Shown here: positions 53,477 to 62,225 of the stretch, piece after piece
Numbering within the stretch: the first letter of the stretch is position 1
Layout: each line of letters opens with the position of its first letter
NCBI GenBank assembly: GCA_937926445.1
Contig: CALBAK010000031.1
Span: forward strand, 32,906 to 96,905
Direction of reading: 5' to 3'
DNA: 64,000 bases
Source of the DNA: an uncultured Alphaproteobacteria bacterium
GTDB taxonomy: Bacteria > Pseudomonadota > Alphaproteobacteria > Geminicoccales > Geminicoccaceae
The notes under the pieces: model-generated
Database searches by the model: none
Told to the model about the DNA's origin: nothing
What the model saw: only the letters and a program-made list of their open reading frames with translations
Made by a program: the position numbers and the translations under genes

Positions 53477-54463
53477 TTAAGCCGCGGCCGCCAACCGTCC
53501 GTCGATCGATGCGGCCGCTTCGCGGAGGAGACTTGGCCCGGCGTCGTGACGATGCATGCCCTCGGCCAGCCGGCGCCGCCACAGCCGCGCACCGGGAAGG
53601 CCGTTGAACAGGCCGAGCATGTGCCGGGCGATCGCCTTGAGTGGCACGCCTTCGGCCGCCCGGGCGGTTGCGTAGGCGACCATCGCTTCGATCACCGCCT
53701 CCCGCTCGAGCGAGGGCGGCGGGCCGAACGCCACCGTCTCGAAGGCCCGTAGGCTCCAGGGGTCCTCGTAGACCCGCCGGCCGATCATCACACCCTCGGC
53801 CCAGGCGAGAACCGCGGCCACCTGAGCGGGCTCGCGCAGGCCGCCGTTGAGGACGATCCGGAGCCCGGGGAAGCTGGCAGCTACCGCGCGCACGAGTTCG
53901 TGTCGCAGGGGCGGGATCTCGCGGTTTTCCTTGGGGCTCAGGCCCTGCAGCCAGGCCTTGCGCGCGTGCACGATCACGGTCCGGCAGCCGGCCGCCTCGA
54001 TCGCCTCGAGGAAGCGCAGGAGGCAATCGGGCTCGGGCGCGTCGTCGATGCCGATCCGGCATTTGACGGTGACTGGGACGCGGACGGCCGCCTGCATCGC
54101 CGCCACGCAATCGCCGACGAGCCCGGGCTCGGCCATCAGGCAGGCGCCGAAGCGCCCCTTCTGGACCCGATCCGAGGGGCAGCCGCAATTGAGGTTCACC
54201 TCGTCGAAGCCCGCCTCCTCGGCGAGCCGGGCGCAACGGGCGAGTTCGGCCGGCTCGCTGCCGCCGAGCTGGAGGGCGACCGGCCGTTCGGCCGCATCGT
54301 GGGCGAGGTGGCGCGCGGCGTCGCCCCGGAGGAGCGCGCCGGTCGTGACCATCTCGCTGTATAGCCGGGTGCGCGGCGCGATCAGCCGGTGGAAGTACCG
54401 GCAGTGCCGGTCCGTCCAGTCCAGCATCGGGGCGACGCAGAGGCGGTGCGGGGATGGCTCCAT
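53477..54463 (-). CDS. dusA: tRNA-dihydrouridine synthase DusA
   Basis: A 328-residue FMN enzyme from ATG 54463. DusA features are LCVAPMLDWTDRHCRYFHRL (FMN-binding start), TRLYSEMVTTGALLRGD, VALQLGGSEPAELARCARLA, the catalytic Cys in VNLNCGCPSDRVQKGRFGAC, TVKCRIGIDD, VIVHARKAWLQGLSPKENRE and VLNGGLREPAQVAA with MIGRRVYEDPW. It reduces uridines 20/20a in tRNA D loops. The order and length are standard; no lesions. Confidence 0.97.
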   Translation of the reverse strand: MEPSPHRLCVAPMLDWTDRHCRYFHRLIAPRTRLYSEMVTTGALLRGDAARHLAHDAAERPVALQLGGSEPAELARCARLAEEAGFDEVNLNCGCPSDRVQKGRFGACLMAEPGLVGDCVAAMQAAVRVPVTVKCRIGIDDAPEPDCLLRFLEAIEAAGCRTVIVHARKAWLQGLSPKENREIPPLRHELVRAVAASFPGLRIVLNGGLREPAQVAAVLAWAEGVMIGRRVYEDPWSLRAFETVAFGPPPSLEREAVIEAMVAYATARAAEGVPLKAIARHMLGLFNGLPGARLWRRRLAEGMHRHDAGPSLLREAAASIDGRLAAAA

Positions 54464-54587
54464 GAACCCTGCAGATGGCCCCACGGCCGCCGCGGGTCCA
54501 GTCGGCGGCTCGCCGCGCCGGCGCACCCGCGCGCGGCCGGGGGCCGGAGCGACCGCCGCGTGGCCCGGCGAGCCCCGCGTGGCGAGC

Positions 54588-55367
54588 TCAGACCGGCCGC
54601 AGATGCGGTGGCCAACGGCTCGGCCCGCCCGCCGGACCCTCGCCCGGAGCGGCCGACGGCGCCGAGGGTCGGCTGGCCGGCGCCTCGGGCGGGGCCTCGG
54701 GCGACTCGGACTCGGTCGCCAAGGGCTGCGACCCCGCGGTCCGTGGCTCCGGCTTCGACTCGGCGGAGGCGGGGGTCTCGGGACGGATCCGCGGCGGCGG
54801 CCAGGGCAGCGGTTCGGCGGCGCGCTCGGCCTCGGTGCCGGCCTCGTTCTCGATCTCGAGCGGCCCGCGCGGTCGCGGCGCGTCGGGGCGCCAGGGGATG
54901 GTCGGCGGCACCGGCCAGTTCTCGTAGCCGGCCTTCTCCCAGAGCTCGCGCTCCTCCCCTTCGAGGTTCGCGAGCAACTCGTCGACCGCCTCGGCCTCGC
55001 CTCTCGGACCCTTGCCGGGCGGGCCGAGCGGGTCGCCCTCGACGCCGCTGCCGGGCAGCGGCCGGAGGATGCCGAGACCCTTGAGAGCCCAGCCGATGTT
55101 GCGCAGATCGCCGTCCTCGAGGGAGCGCTCGACGGCCGCCAGGAGCAGCCGGCGCAGCCGCTCGACACGGGCCTCGGGCGACTCGGCCGCCAGCCGCTCG
55201 TAGTGCGCACACAGCTCGACGAGCCGCGGGTCGACCTTGATCGCCGCCTCGAGTTCGAGGCGCGGCAGGCCGGCGATTTCGGCGAGAAGCGCTGTCGATT
55301 CGCCGTCGCTCGCGAGGCGGGCGATGCGACGGCGGTCGAGCTCCGGGGGCGAGGGGGTCTTGCTCAT
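54588..55367 (-). CDS. uncharacterised protein with terminase-small-subunit-like N-terminal helices
   Basis: A 259-residue protein. Residues 1-105 are helical (DRRRIARLASDGESTALLAE, LPRLELEAAIKVDPRLVELC, AVERSLEDGDLRNIGWALKG with LGILRP), a layout reminiscent of small DNA-binding or phage terminase small-subunit-like proteins. Residues about 110-160 contain EAVDELLANLEGEERELWEK and residues 165-259 are Pro/Ala/Glu-rich and probably disordered. No family is assigned with confidence. Its promoter (55375-55408) is unusually AT-rich and lies so close that the mRNA should begin at the ATG. No phage genes surround it. Confidence 0.65.
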   Translation of the reverse strand: MSKTPSPPELDRRRIARLASDGESTALLAEIAGLPRLELEAAIKVDPRLVELCAHYERLAAESPEARVERLRRLLLAAVERSLEDGDLRNIGWALKGLGILRPLPGSGVEGDPLGPPGKGPRGEAEAVDELLANLEGEERELWEKAGYENWPVPPTIPWRPDAPRPRGPLEIENEAGTEAERAAEPLPWPPPRIRPETPASAESKPEPRTAGSQPLATESESPEAPPEAPASRPSAPSAAPGEGPAGGPSRWPPHLRPV

Positions 55368-55374
55368 GGCCCCC

Positions 55375-55408
55375 GTGATAGGATCAATAACCTATTATGT
55401 CAACATAA
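55375..55408 (-). promoter_or_regulatory. strong promoter giving a leaderless mRNA, with overlapping inverted repeat
   Basis: On the minus strand TTGACA (55403-55398) and TATCAC (55380-55375) are 17 bp apart, and the ATG at 55367 comes only seven bases after the -10 box, so transcription should start at or next to the start codon. The -35 box lies inside the inverted repeat TTATGT-2-ACATAA (55395-55408), and ATAGG/CCTAT arms flank the spacer. Both suit repressor binding. Confidence 0.6.
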
Positions 55409-55459
55409 ACCTAGATCTCCTGCCGGGCACCTCCTCGCGTGATCCACCGCCGGCCCGGC

Positions 55460-57220
55460 TCACTCGAGCGTCGCGAGCCCTTGCGAATGGGTGGGTGCGG
55501 CCGGCTCGCCGGCATCGGCCGGTGGCGGCGGCAGCGGTGTGAGCCCGAGCCGGCGGAAGGCGTTGGTGATCGGGTAGCGGCGGTCGCGGCCGAAGGCCTT
55601 GCGGGTGATCTTGACCCCCGGCGGCGCCTGGCGGCGCTTGTATTCGGCGAGATCCAGCAGGTTCGAGACGCGGCGGACCTCCTCGGCCGGCAGGCCGCGA
55701 GCGACGAGCTCGACCGGGCTCAAATCCTCTTCGACCAGGCCTTCGAGGATGCGGTCGAGCAAGGGATAGGGCGGCAGGCTGTCCTCGTCTCTCTGGTTCG
55801 CGCGGAGTTCGGCCGAGGGCGGCTTGCCGATCACACGCTCGGGGATCGGTGCGGTGGCGGGCCCGAGCGAGCCCTCGGGCCAGACACGGTTGCGCCAGCG
55901 CGCGAGCTCGAACACGGTCGTCTTGTAGACGTCCTTGAGGACCGAGTAGCCGCCGCACATGTCGCCGTAGAGAGTGGCGTAGCCGACCGACATCTCGGAC
56001 TTGTTGCCGGTGGTGAGCACCATCGGCCCGAGCTTGTTGGACACCGCCATCAACAGCACGCCGCGGATCCGGGATTGGATGTTCTCTTCCGTCGTGTCGG
56101 GCGGCAGGCCTTCGAAGAGAGGGGCGAGCATCGTCGCGAAGGCCGCCACCGCGGGCTCGATCGGGATCGTGTCGAGGCGAATGCCGAGCCGGCGGGCGAC
56201 CTCGGCCGCATCCTCGAGGCTCTCCCTCGAGGTGTAGCGCGAAGGCATCATGAGGGCTCGGACCCGCTCGGGGCCGAGCGCGTCGACCGCGACCGTCGCC
56301 GAGACGGCCGAATCGATGCCGCCGGAAAGCCCGAGCACCACACCCGGGAAGTGGTTCTTCTCCACATAGTCGTGGAGGCCCAGCGTCATCGCCCGCCAGA
56401 TCGCCTCGAGCCGCTCCGGCGGCCGCTCGATCCGGCCCTTCTCGACCGGGACCCAGCCCTCGCCCTCGGTCCGCCAGCGGGTGAGCAGGATGTCGGGGGC
56501 GAAGGCGCGCGCCTGGGCCACGAGATTGCGCCGAGCGTCGAGGGCGAAGGAGGCGCCGTCGAAGACGAGCTCGTCCTGGCCGCCCACGAGGTTGACATAG
56601 AGGAGCGGCAGCCCGGTCTCGGTGACCCGGGCGACCGCGAGCTGCAGGCGCTGGTCGGGCTTGTCCCGCTCGAAGGGCGAGCCGTTGATCACGAGGAGGA
56701 ACTCGGCGCCGGACTCCGCGAGGCCTTCGGCGACGTCCTCGACCCACATGTCCTCGCAGATCATGAGGCCCAGCCGCACGAGGCTGCCGTCGCGCCGGCG
56801 CAGTGGCACGGGGCCCGGCACAGGGCCGGGCTCGAACACCCGCTTCTCGTCGAAGACGCCGTAGTTCGGCAACGCGTGCTTGGCGCGCCAGGCCTCGATG
56901 CGGCCGTTGGCGAGCAGGGCCGCGGCGTTGTGCAGCCGACCCCGGTCCCGCCAGGGCGCGCCGAGCACGACCGCCGGACCGCCGTCGGCCGTCTCGGCCG
57001 CCAAGCGCAACAGGGCGTGGCGGGCATGGTCGGTGAGCGCCGACTTGAGCACGAGGTCTTCGGGCGGGTAGCCGATCGTCACGAGTTCGGGGAAGACAAC
57101 GAGCTCGGCGCCCGAGGCCGCCGCCTCGGCCCGCGTCCGGCGCAGGAGCTCGAGATTGCCCTCGAGGTCGCCGACCGTCGGGTCGACCTGGGCCAGGGCG
57201 ATCGTCAGGGGCTCGCTCAA
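55460..57220 (-). CDS. nadE: glutamine-dependent NAD+ synthetase
   Basis: A 586-residue two-domain enzyme. TTG 57220 is the chosen start because GGAGG lies six bases upstream and the product then begins LSEPLTIALAQVDPTVGDLE. The N-terminal nitrilase-type amidase has Glu in LVVFPELVTIGYPPEDLVLK, Lys in AKHALPNYGVFDE and Cys in LGLMICEDMWVEDVAE. The C-terminal synthetase has the ATP loop LGLSGGIDSAVSATVAVDAL and TGNKSEMSVGYATLYGDMCG. It amidates nicotinate adenine dinucleotide to NAD using glutamine-derived ammonia. Divergent from the sensor-like gene. Confidence 0.96.
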   Translation of the reverse strand: MSEPLTIALAQVDPTVGDLEGNLELLRRTRAEAAASGAELVVFPELVTIGYPPEDLVLKSALTDHARHALLRLAAETADGGPAVVLGAPWRDRGRLHNAAALLANGRIEAWRAKHALPNYGVFDEKRVFEPGPVPGPVPLRRRDGSLVRLGLMICEDMWVEDVAEGLAESGAEFLLVINGSPFERDKPDQRLQLAVARVTETGLPLLYVNLVGGQDELVFDGASFALDARRNLVAQARAFAPDILLTRWRTEGEGWVPVEKGRIERPPERLEAIWRAMTLGLHDYVEKNHFPGVVLGLSGGIDSAVSATVAVDALGPERVRALMMPSRYTSRESLEDAAEVARRLGIRLDTIPIEPAVAAFATMLAPLFEGLPPDTTEENIQSRIRGVLLMAVSNKLGPMVLTTGNKSEMSVGYATLYGDMCGGYSVLKDVYKTTVFELARWRNRVWPEGSLGPATAPIPERVIGKPPSAELRANQRDEDSLPPYPLLDRILEGLVEEDLSPVELVARGLPAEEVRRVSNLLDLAEYKRRQAPPGVKITRKAFGRDRRYPITNAFRRLGLTPLPPPPADAGEPAAPTHSQGLATLE

Positions 57221-57433
57221 GTCTCGCCTCCGCAGTGCTGCGCGCCCGAGGCTAGCGGCTCTCGCCGATCGCCGCGAGGCCCGCCGCGTGGTGTGGGTGC
57301 TCTCGCCGGCGCGCGCATCCTCGGCGCTTCGCCCGCATCCTTCCCTCGTTAGGCGCGAACGGCTTGACGCTCGGCTCGCGCAGTGGTCCGCTCGGCCTCC
57401 GGACGAGCGGCGGCCGCAGCGGGGATCGGGCCG

Positions 57434-59059
57434 ATGGCAACGAAGCCCGGTGACGGGCCGGCACGGCGTCTCGGGGCGCTCCTGGCGCTCGCGGGCCTGC
57501 CCGCGATCGCGGCCGGCCTGATCCTCGGGGTTCAGGCCTATCGCGAGGGGCGGGCGGGGTTCCTGGCCGAGCGCGAAGCGCGGGCCCACGAGCACGGGCG
57601 GGTCCTCGAAGCACTGCTCGACGGTCCGCTCGACGCCGAGGCCCCGAACGAGCCCGGACCGCGCGACGAGGCCGGCTCGATCGAGCGCGTGCGGGCGCTC
57701 GTGGCGGCGCTCGACTGGCCGGCCGGGACGATCCAACTCCTGCTGGCGGAGGGCACGGGCGACGTCGGGCCGACCGACAGGTCCACGAGCGAGCCCATTT
57801 GGCGACGACCGATCGGGCGAAGCGGCCTCGTCCTCGAGCACCGGGTCGAGGCGGGCGCGCCACATCGGGCGGGGCTCGCCGCCGCCGCACCCTGGGTCTT
57901 CGCGACCGCGGCGCTGGCGGTGTCGACCGCAATCGCATACTTCCTGATCCGCCGCCGCGTCCTGGCACCGGCTCTGGCCGCACTGGACGGGCTGGTGGCG
58001 ACGGCCGACGGTCGCCCCATGGCCGGGGACGGTGGCGAGGGCTGGGCCAGGCCCTGGCTCGAGGAGGGTGTGCGGGTGGCCCGCGCGCAGGCCGAGCGCC
58101 TGGCCGCGGCCGAGGCCGCCGAGGCGCCGCTCGCCGCCGCGATCGAGGCACTCGAGGAGGGGGTGGCGCTGGTCGCCGCGGACGGGCGGCTGCTGCTCGC
58201 CAACAGCGCCTTGGCACGCGCCCTCGCGGGCTCCGGCGCGGGTCGCCCGACGATCGGACGGCCGCTCGATCCGGCGATGCAGGCGGCGCTCGCGCGCCTT
58301 GCCCGCGTGCGCGAGCTCGCCCTCGCCTCGGGCGAGCGGCTGATCCTCCTCCCCGCGGCGGCCGAACCCGCACCGGAGAGCGAGCCTCCGTCGCGCCCTG
58401 AGCCCCTGCCCGCAGGGGCGGTCGCCGGGCCCCGGCTCGCCACGATGATCCAGGAGCTGGCCGAGGCCTTGGCCCAGGTCGCACGGCAGGCCCTCCTCCT
58501 CCACGAGCTGAGCGCCGAGCCCGCGGTCCGTGCCCGCGCCGAGCAGCTCCGGCGGGCGACCGAGCGCTGCACCCGGGCGATCGCGCCGCTCCTGGCGCCG
58601 CCGCGCCCGCCGCGGCCGACGGCGGTCGCCCTCGACCGGCTGCTCGAGCCGCGGCTCGAGCGGCTGCGACGGGCGGGGGTGGAAGTCGTGGCCGGGATCG
58701 CCCCGAGCCTGCCGCCCGTCGTCGCCGACCCCGATCGTCTCGCCGAGCTGCTCGACGGGCTCGTGACGGCGCTGGCGCCGGTTCCCGGGACCGAGGGGCC
58801 GGTCCGGCTGCGCCTGCGGCGCGCCGGTCTTGGTCTGCGGCTCGAGCTGGAGCGGCACGCCGCGGGCGAGAGCGGGCACTCGCCCGGGCTCGCACTCCTC
58901 GACCATCGGGCCCGCGAACTCGGCGCGACGCTCGCCTGCGAGCCCAGCCCCGAGGGCGTCCGGCTGCTACGGCTCGATCTGCCGCTCGAGGCGCCGCGGC
59001 CCGCCGAACCCGCGCCTGGCCGTCTCCTCGTGGTCGAGGGCGGCCGCGGCGCCGCCTGA
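57434..59059 (+). CDS. degenerate sensor-histidine-kinase-like membrane protein
   Basis: A 541-residue protein from ATG 57434. Two membrane helices (LGALLALAGLPAIAAGLILG and WVFATAALAVSTAIAYFLIR) flank a periplasmic region of about 110 residues. A HAMP-like and PAS-like segment follows (AAIEALEEGVALVAADGRLL), then a helical region with a lone His (ARQALLLHELSAEPAV) and a domain resembling a GHKL ATPase (VVADPDRLAELLDGLVTALA, GLALLDHRARELGATLACEP). The N-box asparagine and a clear G1 motif are missing, so kinase activity is doubtful. No response regulator is adjacent. It could be a pseudokinase sensor. Confidence 0.55.
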   Translation: MATKPGDGPARRLGALLALAGLPAIAAGLILGVQAYREGRAGFLAEREARAHEHGRVLEALLDGPLDAEAPNEPGPRDEAGSIERVRALVAALDWPAGTIQLLLAEGTGDVGPTDRSTSEPIWRRPIGRSGLVLEHRVEAGAPHRAGLAAAAPWVFATAALAVSTAIAYFLIRRRVLAPALAALDGLVATADGRPMAGDGGEGWARPWLEEGVRVARAQAERLAAAEAAEAPLAAAIEALEEGVALVAADGRLLLANSALARALAGSGAGRPTIGRPLDPAMQAALARLARVRELALASGERLILLPAAAEPAPESEPPSRPEPLPAGAVAGPRLATMIQELAEALAQVARQALLLHELSAEPAVRARAEQLRRATERCTRAIAPLLAPPRPPRPTAVALDRLLEPRLERLRRAGVEVVAGIAPSLPPVVADPDRLAELLDGLVTALAPVPGTEGPVRLRLRRAGLGLRLELERHAAGESGHSPGLALLDHRARELGATLACEPSPEGVRLLRLDLPLEAPRPAEPAPGRLLVVEGGRGAA

Positions 59060-59073
59060 GCGAGCGCCCGGCC

Positions 59074-60051
59074 CTAGAGCGGCCGGCGGATCAGCCGGGC
59101 GAGCTCGCCCACGAGGCCGCGGCGGAAGGCGAGCACGCAGGCCACGAAGATGCAGCCCTGGACGATCGTCACCCAGTGCCCGAGGCCGGCCAGGTAGTTC
59201 TGTAACGACACCACGACCGCGGCACCCACCACCGGCCCGAACACCGTCCCGAGCCCGCCCACGAGCGCCATCAGCACGACCTCGCCGGACATGGTCCAGT
59301 GCACGTCGGTGAGGCTCGCGAGCTGGAAGACGATCGCCTTGGTCCCACCGGCGAGCCCGGAGAGGGCGGCCGAGAGGACGAAGGCCGCGAGCTTGTAGCG
59401 GTCGGTATCGTAGCCGAGCGAGACCGCCCGCGGCTCGTTCTCGCGGATGGCCTTCAGCACTTGCCCGAAGGGCGAGTGGATCGTGCGGTAGATCAAGAGG
59501 AAACCGCCGAGGAAGACGACTAGTACGACCCCGTACATGGCGAGGTCGTGCGACAGATCGACAAGGCCCAGGAGCCGTCCGCGCGGAATCGCCTGGATCC
59601 CGTCCTCGCCGCCCGTGAACGGCGCCTGGAGGTAGAAAAAGTAGAGCATCTGGGCGAGGGCGAGCGTGATCATTGCAAAATAGATGCCCTGGCGACGGAT
59701 GGCGAGCCAACCAAAGACGAGGCCGAGGGCCGCCGAGCAGGCGGTCGCGAAGAGCACGGCGAGCTCGGGCGAGAGACCCCAGACCTTGGCGGCGTGGCCG
59801 GCGGCGTAGGCCGCGGTGCCGAAGAAGGCGGCATGGCCAAAGGAGAGGAGGCCGACATAGCCGATCAGAAGGTTGAAGGCGCAGGCGAAGAGGGCGAAGC
59901 AGAGCACCTTCATGAGAAACACGGGGTAGAGGAAGAGCGGCGCGACGGCGAGCAGTGCAGCCAGCAGCGCGATGCCGAGCCGTTGATGGCGCAACCCGTG
60001 GCCGGTCGCGGCGACAGGCGCGAGAACGGCAGGCTCGCTACCGACCGCCAT
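59074..60051 (-). CDS. livM: branched-chain amino acid ABC transporter permease LivM
   Basis: A 325-residue protein with about nine to ten helices. LivM features are NLLIGYVGLLSFGHAAFFGT, AAYAAGHAAKVWGLSPELAV, LGLVFGWLAIRRQGIYFAMI, GLVDLSHDLAMYGVVLVVFL and ENEPRAVSLGYDTDRYKLAA with FVLSAALSGLAGG. It forms the inner-membrane channel with LivH. It is the last gene of the run livG-livF-livJ-livH-livM, 1 bp after livH. The substrate could be a branched-chain amino acid, amide, urea or aromatic compound. Confidence 0.95.
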   Translation of the reverse strand: MAVGSEPAVLAPVAATGHGLRHQRLGIALLAALLAVAPLFLYPVFLMKVLCFALFACAFNLLIGYVGLLSFGHAAFFGTAAYAAGHAAKVWGLSPELAVLFATACSAALGLVFGWLAIRRQGIYFAMITLALAQMLYFFYLQAPFTGGEDGIQAIPRGRLLGLVDLSHDLAMYGVVLVVFLGGFLLIYRTIHSPFGQVLKAIRENEPRAVSLGYDTDRYKLAAFVLSAALSGLAGGTKAIVFQLASLTDVHWTMSGEVVLMALVGGLGTVFGPVVGAAVVVSLQNYLAGLGHWVTIVQGCIFVACVLAFRRGLVGELARLIRRPL

Positions 60052-60052
60052 C

Positions 60053-60940
60053 TCAGCCGCTCCGTCCGAAGAGGCCGGCAGGCCGCAACAGCAGCACGAT
60101 CGCCATGATGACGAAGATCACCGTGCTCGACGCCTCGGGCCAGAACACCTTGGTGAGCCCCTCGATCACCCCGAGGCCGAAGCCCGTGACGATCGAGCCC
60201 AAGATCGAGCCCATCCCGCCGATCACCACGACGGCGAAGACGACGATGATGAGATCGGCACCCATCAAGGGGCTCACCTGGTAGATCGGTGCGGCGAGGA
60301 CGCCCGCGAAGGCGGCGAGCGCCACCCCGAAACCATAGGTGAGCGTGACCATGCGCGGGACGTCGATGCCCATGGCCTGGACGAGGGTGGGGTTCTCGGT
60401 TGCGGCCCGCAGATAGGAGCCGAGCCGGGTCTTCTCGATCACGAGCCAGGTGGCGAGACAGACGGCGAGCGAAACCCCGACCACCCAGGCGCGGTAGTTG
60501 GGCAGGAACATGAAGCCGAGATTCTGGCCGCCGCGGAGTTCGGGTGGGATCGCATAGGGCAGGCCCGTCGAGCCGAACTCGTTGCGGAACAAACCCTGGA
60601 TCACGAGGGCGAGGCCGAAGGTCAACAAGAGGCCGTAGAGATGGTCGAGCCCGGCGAGGCGCTTCAAGAGCAGTCGCTCGATCAGGATACCCGTGAAACC
60701 CACGAGGAGCGGGGCCAGCAAGAGCGCCCACCAGTAGCCGAGGCCCAGATGGTTGAGCAGCATCCAGGCGGTGAAGGCGCCCATCATGTACTGGGCGCCG
60801 TGGGTGAAGTTGATGATGTTCAAAAGCCCGAAGATCACCGCGAGGCCGAGGCTCAAGATGGCGTAGAACGCGCCGTTGATGAGCCCCAGGAGGAGCTGCC
60901 CGAACAGGACCGGAGCGGGAATGCCGAGCAGCTCCGCCAC
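60053..60940 (-). CDS. livH: branched-chain amino acid ABC transporter permease LivH
   Basis: A 295-residue protein with about eight helices, starting at GTG 60940. LivH features are LLLGLINGAFYAILSLGLAV, FGLLNIINFTHGAQYMMGAF (quoted within family consensus NxxHG), GILIERLLLKRLAGLDHLYG, NPTLVQAMGIDVPRMVTLTY, and GLGVIEGLTKVFWPEASSTV near the end. It pairs with LivM in the membrane. The gene lies 35 bp after the binding-protein gene and 1 bp before livM, in an order commonly seen in alphaproteobacteria. Confidence 0.95.
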   Translation of the reverse strand: MAELLGIPAPVLFGQLLLGLINGAFYAILSLGLAVIFGLLNIINFTHGAQYMMGAFTAWMLLNHLGLGYWWALLLAPLLVGFTGILIERLLLKRLAGLDHLYGLLLTFGLALVIQGLFRNEFGSTGLPYAIPPELRGGQNLGFMFLPNYRAWVVGVSLAVCLATWLVIEKTRLGSYLRAATENPTLVQAMGIDVPRMVTLTYGFGVALAAFAGVLAAPIYQVSPLMGADLIIVVFAVVVIGGMGSILGSIVTGFGLGVIEGLTKVFWPEASSTVIFVIMAIVLLLRPAGLFGRSG

Positions 60941-60975
60941 TTGCGTCTACTCCTGCGGGTCGGTGTGCCGAACGC

Positions 60976-62187
60976 TCACTGGGCGAGAGGGCAATTGCCC
61001 TCGGCGAGCGGTCGGAAGGCCTTGTCGGCCGGTATCGTGGCCTTGAGCTTGTAATAGTCCCAAGGACCCTTCGATTCGGCCGGCTTCTTGACCTCGAAGA
61101 GGTACATCGGGTGCAGCTTGCGCCCGTCCTTGCGAATCGTGCCTTTGCCGAAGAGCGGATCGTCGGTCGGGGTTTCCTTCATTTTCGCGACGACCGCCTT
61201 GCCGTCGGCGTCGGAGCCGAGCGCATCGAGCGCCTTAAGATAGTGGGTGACGGCGGCATAGACGCCGGCCTGGACCATGGTCGGCATCCGTCCACCCATC
61301 CGCTCGGCGAAGCGCTTCGACCAGGCGCGTGTCGAATCGTTCAGATCCCAATAGAAGGATTCGGTGAAGATCAGGCCCTGCGCCGCCTGCAGCCCCAGGC
61401 CGTGGACGTCCGAGATGAAGACGAGAAGGCCCGCGAGGTTCTGGCCACCCGCGACGATGCCGAACTCGGCCGCCTGCTTGATCGAGTTGATCGTGTCGCC
61501 GCCGGCATTGGCGAGGCCGATGATCTTGGCCTTCGAGCCCTGCGCTTGGAGGAGGTAGGAGGAGAAGTCGGCGGTATTGAGCGGATGGCGGACCTTGCCC
61601 AGCACCTTCCCGCCCGACTTCAGGACGACGGCCTCGGTGTCGCGCTCGAGGGCGTGGCCGAAGGCGTAGTCGGCCGTCAAGAAGAACCAGGAATCGCCGC
61701 CGGTCTGGACGATCGCCGAACCCGTGCCGTTGGCGAGCGCCCAGGTATCGTAGGTCCAATGCACGGTGTTGGGGCTGCACTTGGGCCCGGTCAGATCGGA
61801 GGTCGCGGCACCGCTCACCAGGAAGACCTTGTTCTTTTCGCGTGCGATCTCGTTGATGGCCAGGGCCACCGAGGAGGTCGGCACGTCGACGATGACGTCG
61901 ACACCGTCGGTGTCGTACCATTGCCGGGCGATGTTGGAGCCGACGTCGGGTTTGTTCTGGTGGTCGGCGAAGGTCACTTCGATCGGTGTGCCCTTGACCT
62001 TGCTGCCGAAGTCCTCGACCGCCATGCGAGCGGCCACGACCGAGCCCTGACCCGTGATGTCGGCATAGAGGCTCGACTGGTCGTTCAAGACACCGATCCG
62101 GACCTTGCCGCCGGTGAAGTCGGCCATCGCCGGGGCGGTACTCAGCGCGAGGAGTGCTGCGCCGGCCGAAAGAAGCGAACGTCGCAT
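60976..62187 (-). CDS. livJ: ABC transporter substrate-binding protein (Liv/Urt type)
   Basis: A 403-residue periplasmic protein. ATG 62187 gives the Sec signal MRRSLLSAGAALLALSTAPA with cleavage near AMA. Periplasmic-binding fold type I segments are VRIGVLNDQSSLYADITGQG, VAARMAVEDFGSKVKGTPIE, DVIVDVPTSSVALAINEIAR, FLVSGAATSDLTGPKCSPNT and GLIFTESFYWDLNDSTRAWS. The two Cys (KCSPNT and the C-terminal NCPLAQ) are single, so no lipidation. Within this family ligands include amino acids, amides, urea and aromatic acids. It sits between livF and livH. Confidence 0.93.
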   Translation of the reverse strand: MRRSLLSAGAALLALSTAPAMADFTGGKVRIGVLNDQSSLYADITGQGSVVAARMAVEDFGSKVKGTPIEVTFADHQNKPDVGSNIARQWYDTDGVDVIVDVPTSSVALAINEIAREKNKVFLVSGAATSDLTGPKCSPNTVHWTYDTWALANGTGSAIVQTGGDSWFFLTADYAFGHALERDTEAVVLKSGGKVLGKVRHPLNTADFSSYLLQAQGSKAKIIGLANAGGDTINSIKQAAEFGIVAGGQNLAGLLVFISDVHGLGLQAAQGLIFTESFYWDLNDSTRAWSKRFAERMGGRMPTMVQAGVYAAVTHYLKALDALGSDADGKAVVAKMKETPTDDPLFGKGTIRKDGRKLHPMYLFEVKKPAESKGPWDYYKLKATIPADKAFRPLAEGNCPLAQ

Positions 62188-62225
62188 GGCTGGTGCCTCC
62201 CGTGGGTTGCCCCCGCTCTCTAGCG

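Noticed and set aside
57218..58906. N-terminal extension of NAD synthetase to over 1,100 residues
   Set aside because: The extension is antisense to the sensor-like gene and low in protein character; GGAGG before TTG 57220 and the nitrilase-domain start give the normal length.
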